Shown here one piece after another: positions 60,067 to 64,000 of a stretch of DNA of 64,000 bases (the stretch's first letter is position 1; each line of letters begins with the position of its first letter). The DNA comes from Lactimicrobium massiliense (GTDB lineage: Bacteria > Bacillota_I > Bacilli_A > Erysipelotrichales > Erysipelotrichaceae). The stretch spans positions 186,001-250,000 of the forward strand of contig NZ_OUNG01000004.1 of NCBI RefSeq assembly GCF_900343155.1. The letters are read 5' to 3'. The position numbers and the translations under genes were made by a program. Below the pieces are notes generated by a model. It saw only the letters and a list, made by a program, of their open reading frames with translations, searched no databases and was not told where the DNA came from.

Positions 60067-61362
60067 TTACTGTGCATTCTCTTCTGCCTTTTCCTGCAGC
60101 GTTTCAGCCTCCTGCTTCTGGATCTGCCTGTCATATGCTTTGACAAACGGAATATAGATCACAACATCCAGTGCAAACAGGACGCATCCCCAGAATAATC
60201 CACGTATGCCATAAGAAACAAGATTATTGACAAAGAAAGGAACGAATCCGCCGGCGGTGGCACCTGTCGCATAGCCCATGAGGCCTGTTTTTTCCAGCAG
60301 CCAGGTACCCCAGACAGCGATGGATGGTGTCAGAATTACCCATGGAATGAAGAATATCGGATTGAGAATCATCGGGAAGCCGAAGTAGATGGGTTCATCT
60401 ACGCCAAACAGAGATGGCAGCAGACCAAGTTTAGTAATCGAACGGTTGGCAGTAGATTTGCATACGATCAGTGCAGCAATGACAAGTGGCAGAGAACCGC
60501 TGCTATAGCTCAGAATCGTGCCGGTCACCATGTGAGGCAGAGGCTGGCCAGCCTGGAAGGCAGCCAGATTTTCCATCTGCAGCTGGGTAAACAGAAGTGT
60601 AATCACCGGTCCGATGGTCATGCCGCCATGAATGCCCAGAAACCACATCAGATACATGACGATCATGATGATCCACAGGCCAAAGATATTGGCGCCAAGT
60701 GCCTGCAGAGGAAGGGAAACAACGGCATAGACAGCCTGCTGCATGGAGCCTACAGGTGTTGCGGCAAAGATCATTCTGACAATACCGGCAAGAATAATAG
60801 AAATGATACCCGGAATGAGAAGTGTAAACTGAACTGCAATATTGGGCGGCACGGAGTCCGGCAGCTTCACAGAAAGATTCTTTGCTTCACAGAACTTGAA
60901 GATGGCACCAGTTCCAAAGGCAATGAGCAGAGCGGTAAACATACCGGCAGAGCCAAGCCATGACATCGGCAGCATTGCACTGCTGTAGGCATCTGCTGCC
61001 TCTGTATACGGCGTCACAATCAGAAAGCAAGCCAAAGCAATCACTGCTACGCCCAGGCCGCCGCTCTTTTTCAATCCATAAGAGCCGGCATATTCATATG
61101 CTGTAAGCGTAACGACATAGACTGCCATCATACCAATCGTAAATGTATAGATTGCCCCAAGAATGCCATACAGCGGGGTTGACTGCAGCCATGCCTGATA
61201 GCCACCGATGCTGATTCCCTTGAACAATGATGCAAAACCGCCAATGATGGTCACCGGCAGCATCCGCATAAACGCATGCTGAATCGTCTGCAGAAACCGG
61301 ATGTTGGCAAATTTTGCCGAAACATCCACAAGCTTATCCGTAAAACTCTTCTTCGTACTCAT
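60067..61362 (-). CDS. PTS EIIC component, Lac/cellobiose-chitobiose family
   Basis: 431 residues and about ten membrane helices. The conserved EIIC features LPVTIIGGFASLF, HGGMTIGP and GVDEPIYFGFPMILNP (substrate-binding Glu) are present. It imports and phosphorylates a beta-linked disaccharide or similar sugar. No EIIA or EIIB gene is adjacent, so those must be supplied from elsewhere. It forms an operon with the deacetylase under the promoter at 61495-61522. Confidence 0.93.
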   Translation of the reverse strand: MSTKKSFTDKLVDVSAKFANIRFLQTIQHAFMRMLPVTIIGGFASLFKGISIGGYQAWLQSTPLYGILGAIYTFTIGMMAVYVVTLTAYEYAGSYGLKKSGGLGVAVIALACFLIVTPYTEAADAYSSAMLPMSWLGSAGMFTALLIAFGTGAIFKFCEAKNLSVKLPDSVPPNIAVQFTLLIPGIISIILAGIVRMIFAATPVGSMQQAVYAVVSLPLQALGANIFGLWIIMIVMYLMWFLGIHGGMTIGPVITLLFTQLQMENLAAFQAGQPLPHMVTGTILSYSSGSLPLVIAALIVCKSTANRSITKLGLLPSLFGVDEPIYFGFPMILNPIFFIPWVILTPSIAVWGTWLLEKTGLMGYATGATAGGFVPFFVNNLVSYGIRGLFWGCVLFALDVVIYIPFVKAYDRQIQKQEAETLQEKAEENAQ

Positions 61363-61375
61363 TCCTATCCTCTCC

Positions 61376-61390
61376 TGAATGATGATTCAT
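61376..61390. promoter_or_regulatory. Operator-like site 1 (TGAATGATGATTCAT)
   Basis: An inverted pair TGAAT/ATTCA with a 4-base centre, lying just upstream of the EIIC ribosome site. It shares its sequence with two sites nearer the divergent regulator. Confidence 0.6.
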
Positions 61391-61470
61391 CCAATCTGAA
61401 CAGCATTGAACACTGTTCCATGAAACATGCCGGTTTGAATATTTGATCAGAATATCCCGCCCAGCAGTGC

Positions 61471-61484
61471 GGTAAGCGCTTACC
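61471..61484. promoter_or_regulatory. cre box (CcpA site)
   Basis: GGTAAGCGCTTACC is a perfect 14-bp palindrome fitting the catabolite-response consensus around WAANCGNTNW. It lies about 10 bases downstream of the -10 of the EIIC promoter, a position that would repress when preferred sugars are present. Confidence 0.8.
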
Positions 61485-61494
61485 TTCCAAGAAC

Positions 61495-61522
61495 ATTCTA
61501 GCCTTAATGAATGTTTAGTCAA
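61495..61522 (-). promoter_or_regulatory. Promoter of the EIIC-deacetylase operon
   Basis: TTGACT and TAGAAT on the minus strand with a 16-base spacer. Confidence 0.7.
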
Positions 61523-61540
61523 TATTAAATTACTATTTTT

Positions 61541-61557
61541 TGAATGGCGATTCATTC
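61541..61557. promoter_or_regulatory. Operator-like site 2 (TGAATGGCGATTCATTC)
   Basis: The same TGAAT-NNNG-ATTCA pattern as site 1, located about 20 bases upstream of the EIIC -35 and 63 bases before the regulator gene. Confidence 0.6.
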
Positions 61558-61575
61558 TATCCGATAATCTGAGTA

Positions 61576-61589
61576 TGAATGATGATTTA
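61576..61589. promoter_or_regulatory. Operator-like site 3 (TGAATGATGATTTA)
   Basis: A near match to sites 1 and 2 (one base off the symmetric form), 30 bases upstream of the regulator start. Confidence 0.55.
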
Positions 61590-61619
61590 GTGATATGATA
61601 ATAACGATAAGGAATGCAT

Positions 61620-62408
61620 ATGAATATTATTGACCGCATGGATACGCTTGTAGCAGCTTATACTGCCACTGACCGGAAAATCTATGAATTCATCAAAAAG
61701 TTTCCCGAACAGTTTGCCAGCTGTTCACTGAATGAAATTGTAGAGAGATTCAAGATCTCGCAGCCTGCTCTGACAAGATTTGCCAAGAAGCTTGGTTTTT
61801 CCGGCTTTCTGGAATTCCAGTATCAGTATCGCCAGGATTTAACCGAAGTCAGAACAAACGCCCACCCGGAAAAGCACAGCGAGTACTTCAGCCAATATCT
61901 GCAGGATACCGAAAAAGCAGTGCGCAGTGATGTGCTGGCGACACTGGCAAAGAAAATATCGGATGCCAGAATTACCTATTTTACTGGTGCTTCGATTGCC
62001 GGTATTCCTGCAATCTTTATGAAGTACTATTGCCGAGTTGGCTTAGGTCCTGTCGGAACCTGTACGGATCCCTATGATCTGCCTGTTTCATTCAAGGGAG
62101 ATGAATGCATTCTGATTTTCTCAGCAATTGCCGGAGACGCATATCGCAAATATTTCCCCCGGGTCTGCCAGTCAGGGAATAAGCCATTCATCATCCTTGT
62201 CACAATGAATGCGAAGCACCCCTTGCGCAAATTTGCTGATCAAACCGTTGTTCTTCCTGAAGCAGGCATCATCAGTGACAACACCTCGGCCATGCCGGAA
62301 ACGATGGAATTTCTGATGTTCTGCGATCTGCTGATTGAAGAAATCAGGAAACTGCAAAACAATGAAGCTGACAACCAAGCAATAAAAAACACTGTCGAAC
62401 CAGTCTGA
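61620..62408 (+). CDS. MurR/RpiR-family sugar-responsive regulator
   Basis: About 262 residues starting MNIIDRMDTLVAAYTATDRK (AAGGA placed better for this ATG than for the one 6 bases earlier). It has an N-terminal helix-turn-helix (SLNEIVERFKISQPALTRFAKKLG) and a C-terminal SIS sugar-phosphate domain (about 115-240, YFTGASIAGIPA). It is divergent from the PTS gene it probably controls through the repeated TGAAT sites. Confidence 0.92.
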   Translation: MNIIDRMDTLVAAYTATDRKIYEFIKKFPEQFASCSLNEIVERFKISQPALTRFAKKLGFSGFLEFQYQYRQDLTEVRTNAHPEKHSEYFSQYLQDTEKAVRSDVLATLAKKISDARITYFTGASIAGIPAIFMKYYCRVGLGPVGTCTDPYDLPVSFKGDECILIFSAIAGDAYRKYFPRVCQSGNKPFIILVTMNAKHPLRKFADQTVVLPEAGIISDNTSAMPETMEFLMFCDLLIEEIRKLQNNEADNQAIKNTVEPV

Positions 62409-62432
62409 TCTGATTCAACAGTGCTTTTTTTA
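62390..62432. terminator. Terminator between the RpiR and PAS genes
   Basis: CACTGT-GAA / TTC-ACAGTG stem followed by C and seven T on the plus strand. It also overlaps the stop of the convergent PAS gene. Confidence 0.88.
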
Positions 62433-62819
62433 TTGATTGACTCTGCGCAGCCAGTACTGTCCTACTGGTTCATCTGCCCTGTCTTTTGTCCATGGAACCT
62501 CATGGCGTTCAAAGTAGCCGATCACTTTTCCTTCTCTGACCACTGGCACAAACCATTCCCGTTCACCGGTCTTGCCATTGTAACCTTCGAACATCTCATT
62601 GGTTTCACCATGATCTGCTCTGTCCAGGAAGGCCTTGATCTTGTTCTGAGAGTTTGCATTATGACAGTTGAAGATCGATGTACCAACGGCCACTCTGCTT
62701 CCATAACGTTCTCTGGCCTTCCTGTTCAGCCAGCGGATGGTGTGGGTACGGTCACAATAGACTACCTCATAGGGCAGTGCATCCAGAATGGCTCTGTATA
62801 CTGTTTCATCAAATTCCAT
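62430..62819 (-). CDS. Stand-alone PAS-domain protein
   Basis: 129 residues starting MEFDETVYRAILDALPYEVV, with AAGGAG upstream. It has one PAS fold (VVYCDRTHTIRWLNRKARERY, FVPVVREGKVIGYFERHEVPW). A Cys and His (NCHNANS) in the expected cofactor pocket suggest haem or metal binding. There is no output domain, so it must act on a partner. The family resembles the PAS part of DUF438-type proteins. Confidence 0.8.
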   Translation of the reverse strand: MEFDETVYRAILDALPYEVVYCDRTHTIRWLNRKARERYGSRVAVGTSIFNCHNANSQNKIKAFLDRADHGETNEMFEGYNGKTGEREWFVPVVREGKVIGYFERHEVPWTKDRADEPVGQYWLRRVNQ

Positions 62820-62923
62820 CTTTTTTCTCCTTGTATTTTCATCATAGTATATTGCCTGCAGATAATGCAAAAAAGCTGTGATCCGGAAAGACCACAACTC
62901 AATCTTTTTATCTGAACTTGCTA

Positions 62924-63589
62924 TCAGTCATTAAGATGATCAATAGCATATTGTGCTTCGTCGGGAGTAAACTTTTCACCGTATTCCGAAGTCAATTGAT
63001 CATAGACTGCATCAGTACTCATGTTCATCTCTGTGTAATAACTCTTTGCCTTTGCAAGAGCATTCGCATTCCAATCTGCTTTCACATTATCAACCGCATA
63101 CTGAGCTTCATCGGGAGTGAATTTTTCACCGTAATCTGAAGTAAGCTGATCAAAGACTCCTTGTTTTGACATGTTCATTGAATCCGCATAATTCTGCGCT
63201 TTTGCAAGAGCGTTGGCATTCCAATCTGCTTTCACATTATCAACCGCATATTGAGCCGCATCTGCAGAAAACCCCTCACCGTATTCTGAGGTCAGTTGAT
63301 CATAAACGCCCTGTTTTGACAGATTCATCAAATTTGCATATGAAGCGGCTTTAGCCAACGCATTCTTATACTCCTGAGGTACAGAAGTATCTTCTGTTGG
63401 TGTAGGTGCCACGGTTGGCTGCGCTTTTTCAGTTTCCAGAGTTGCTGCAGCACTTGTTGTTGCTTCAGCTGAACCTGATGCTGTTGAGCTATCTCCAGAT
63501 CCCCCGATAGCTCCTATAAAACCAAGAATTAGTACAACCGCAATGATAATCCAGATAATTTTATGCTTCTTCCCATTTAACTTAGTCAT
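62924..63589 (-). CDS. Ltp-repeat surface protein
   Basis: 221 residues. It has an N-terminal membrane helix (IIWIIIAVVLILGFIGAIGG), a Ser/Thr/Pro/Ala linker (about 33-70), then three tandem Ltp units of about 50 residues, each with ALAKAxxYxxxMN, YDQLTSxYGExF and AQYAxDxVKADWN. It lacks a lipobox Cys, so it is membrane anchored. Relatives include the phage TP-J34 Ltp exclusion protein and many host surface proteins. Confidence 0.88.
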   Translation of the reverse strand: MTKLNGKKHKIIWIIIAVVLILGFIGAIGGSGDSSTASGSAEATTSAAATLETEKAQPTVAPTPTEDTSVPQEYKNALAKAASYANLMNLSKQGVYDQLTSEYGEGFSADAAQYAVDNVKADWNANALAKAQNYADSMNMSKQGVFDQLTSDYGEKFTPDEAQYAVDNVKADWNANALAKAKSYYTEMNMSTDAVYDQLTSEYGEKFTPDEAQYAIDHLND

Positions 63590-63657
63590 TTCATGATACC
63601 CCCATCAATACAGTAAATAGCATTACGCTTTGTTAAATTATATATATATAAAGTAAA

Positions 63658-63698
63658 GGGCTTTCACAGCTCACTTTTGAGTATAGCCATGAAGCCCT
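63658..63698 (-). terminator. Terminator after purL
   Basis: GGGCTT/AAGCCC at the base of an imperfect hairpin, followed on the minus strand by TTTACTTTATATA. Confidence 0.6.
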
Positions 63699-63723
63699 CA
63701 ATACTTTGACTGGAAAAAGTCAA

Positions 63724-64000
63724 TTATCTGAAATAGTCTACCGCGCCCTTGAACAGCAGTTCTTCGGTGTTGATGTCCGGAACGTTGGTATACAGGTTCT
63801 TACCGGATCTTTCGGCATGTCCCATCTTACCCAGGATTCGGCCATCCGGAGAAGTGATGGCTTCTACAGCCTGGAAGGAATTGTTCGGATTGAAGCGGAT
63901 ATCGTTGGTTGGATTGCCATTCAGATCACAGTACTGTGCTGCAACCTGTCCGTTTTCCTTCAGCTGCAGGTACTGTTCCGGATCAATGACAAATCTGCCC
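63724..64000 (-). CDS. purL: Phosphoribosylformylglycinamidine synthase, C-terminal part
   Basis: The last ~91 codons of the large-type FGAM synthase, cut by the window edge. ITSPDGRILGKMGHAERSGKNL is the conserved glutaminase-domain motif (catalytic His and Glu), and NVPDINTEELLFKG follows. The enzyme converts FGAR to FGAM in purine synthesis. The N-terminal part lies beyond 64000. Confidence 0.9.
   Translation of the reverse strand, partial: GRFVIDPEQYLQLKENGQVAAQYCDLNGNPTNDIRFNPNNSFQAVEAITSPDGRILGKMGHAERSGKNLYTNVPDINTEELLFKGAVDYFR

Noticed and set aside
62940-63350. Tandem DNA repeats of about 180 bases
   Set aside because: They encode the three Ltp units of one protein and need no separate explanation.

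Overview
The window looks like a gut-type Bacillota chromosome. A phage-derived region of about 39 kb is followed by about 24 kb of housekeeping DNA. Strong AGGAGG ribosome sites, the rpsL-rpsG-fusA-tuf order, a Lac-family PTS with an RpiR regulator, and a type IV pilus operon of PilB/PilT/PilC would fit an Erysipelotrichia-like bacterium. No rRNA is present, so that placement is an inference.

1-22.1 kb is a phage genome. The leftward arm, in transcription order, carries a P4-type primase, YozE, VRR-NUC and SNF2 helicase, a DUF1492-type late activator, two HNH proteins, a MazF-like protein, a tail-fibre fragment, a ParB-methyltransferase fusion, a run of small proteins, the small and large terminase, the portal and a ClpP protease cut by the window edge. 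Four copies of a promoter-like 42-bp repeat drive the small genes. The rightward arm (17.7-22.1 kb) holds a leader ORF, a basic protein, DUF2800 nuclease, DUF2815 ssDNA-binding protein, a tiny membrane protein and a family A DNA polymerase. No integrase or attachment site was found.

22.2-38.1 kb is an AT-richer island read leftwards as one overlapping operon: an ABC-three-component defence set (HNH-like effector, MC6-type middle protein, DUF2326 SMC-like ATPase), an XRE regulator, an MmeI-like restriction-methylation enzyme and a GmrSD-like DUF262/DUF1524 protein. The MmeI-like gene is split by a 7.9-kb three-layer insertion. An IS4-type element (10-bp target duplication) carries an IS21-type element (7-bp duplication). 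The istB gene of that IS21 carries a recombinase-in-trio (RIT) element bounded by a perfect 91-bp inverted repeat. Removing each layer on paper restores the reading frame of istB and of the MmeI-like gene. A phage sigma-like gene behind a structured leader and a putative ADP-ribosyltransferase-like gene follow to 39.9 kb.

40-64 kb is chromosomal: an intact pilin gene and a 5'-damaged second copy, pilC-pilT-pilB, an IS200 element, the str operon, a sensor-fold/GGDEF cyclase, two zinc-ribbon proteins, a ZIP metal transporter, nrdA-nrdB, a YdjC deacetylase plus PTS EIIC divergent from an RpiR regulator (with a cre box and repeated operator-like sites), a PAS protein, an Ltp-repeat surface protein and the 3' end of purL.
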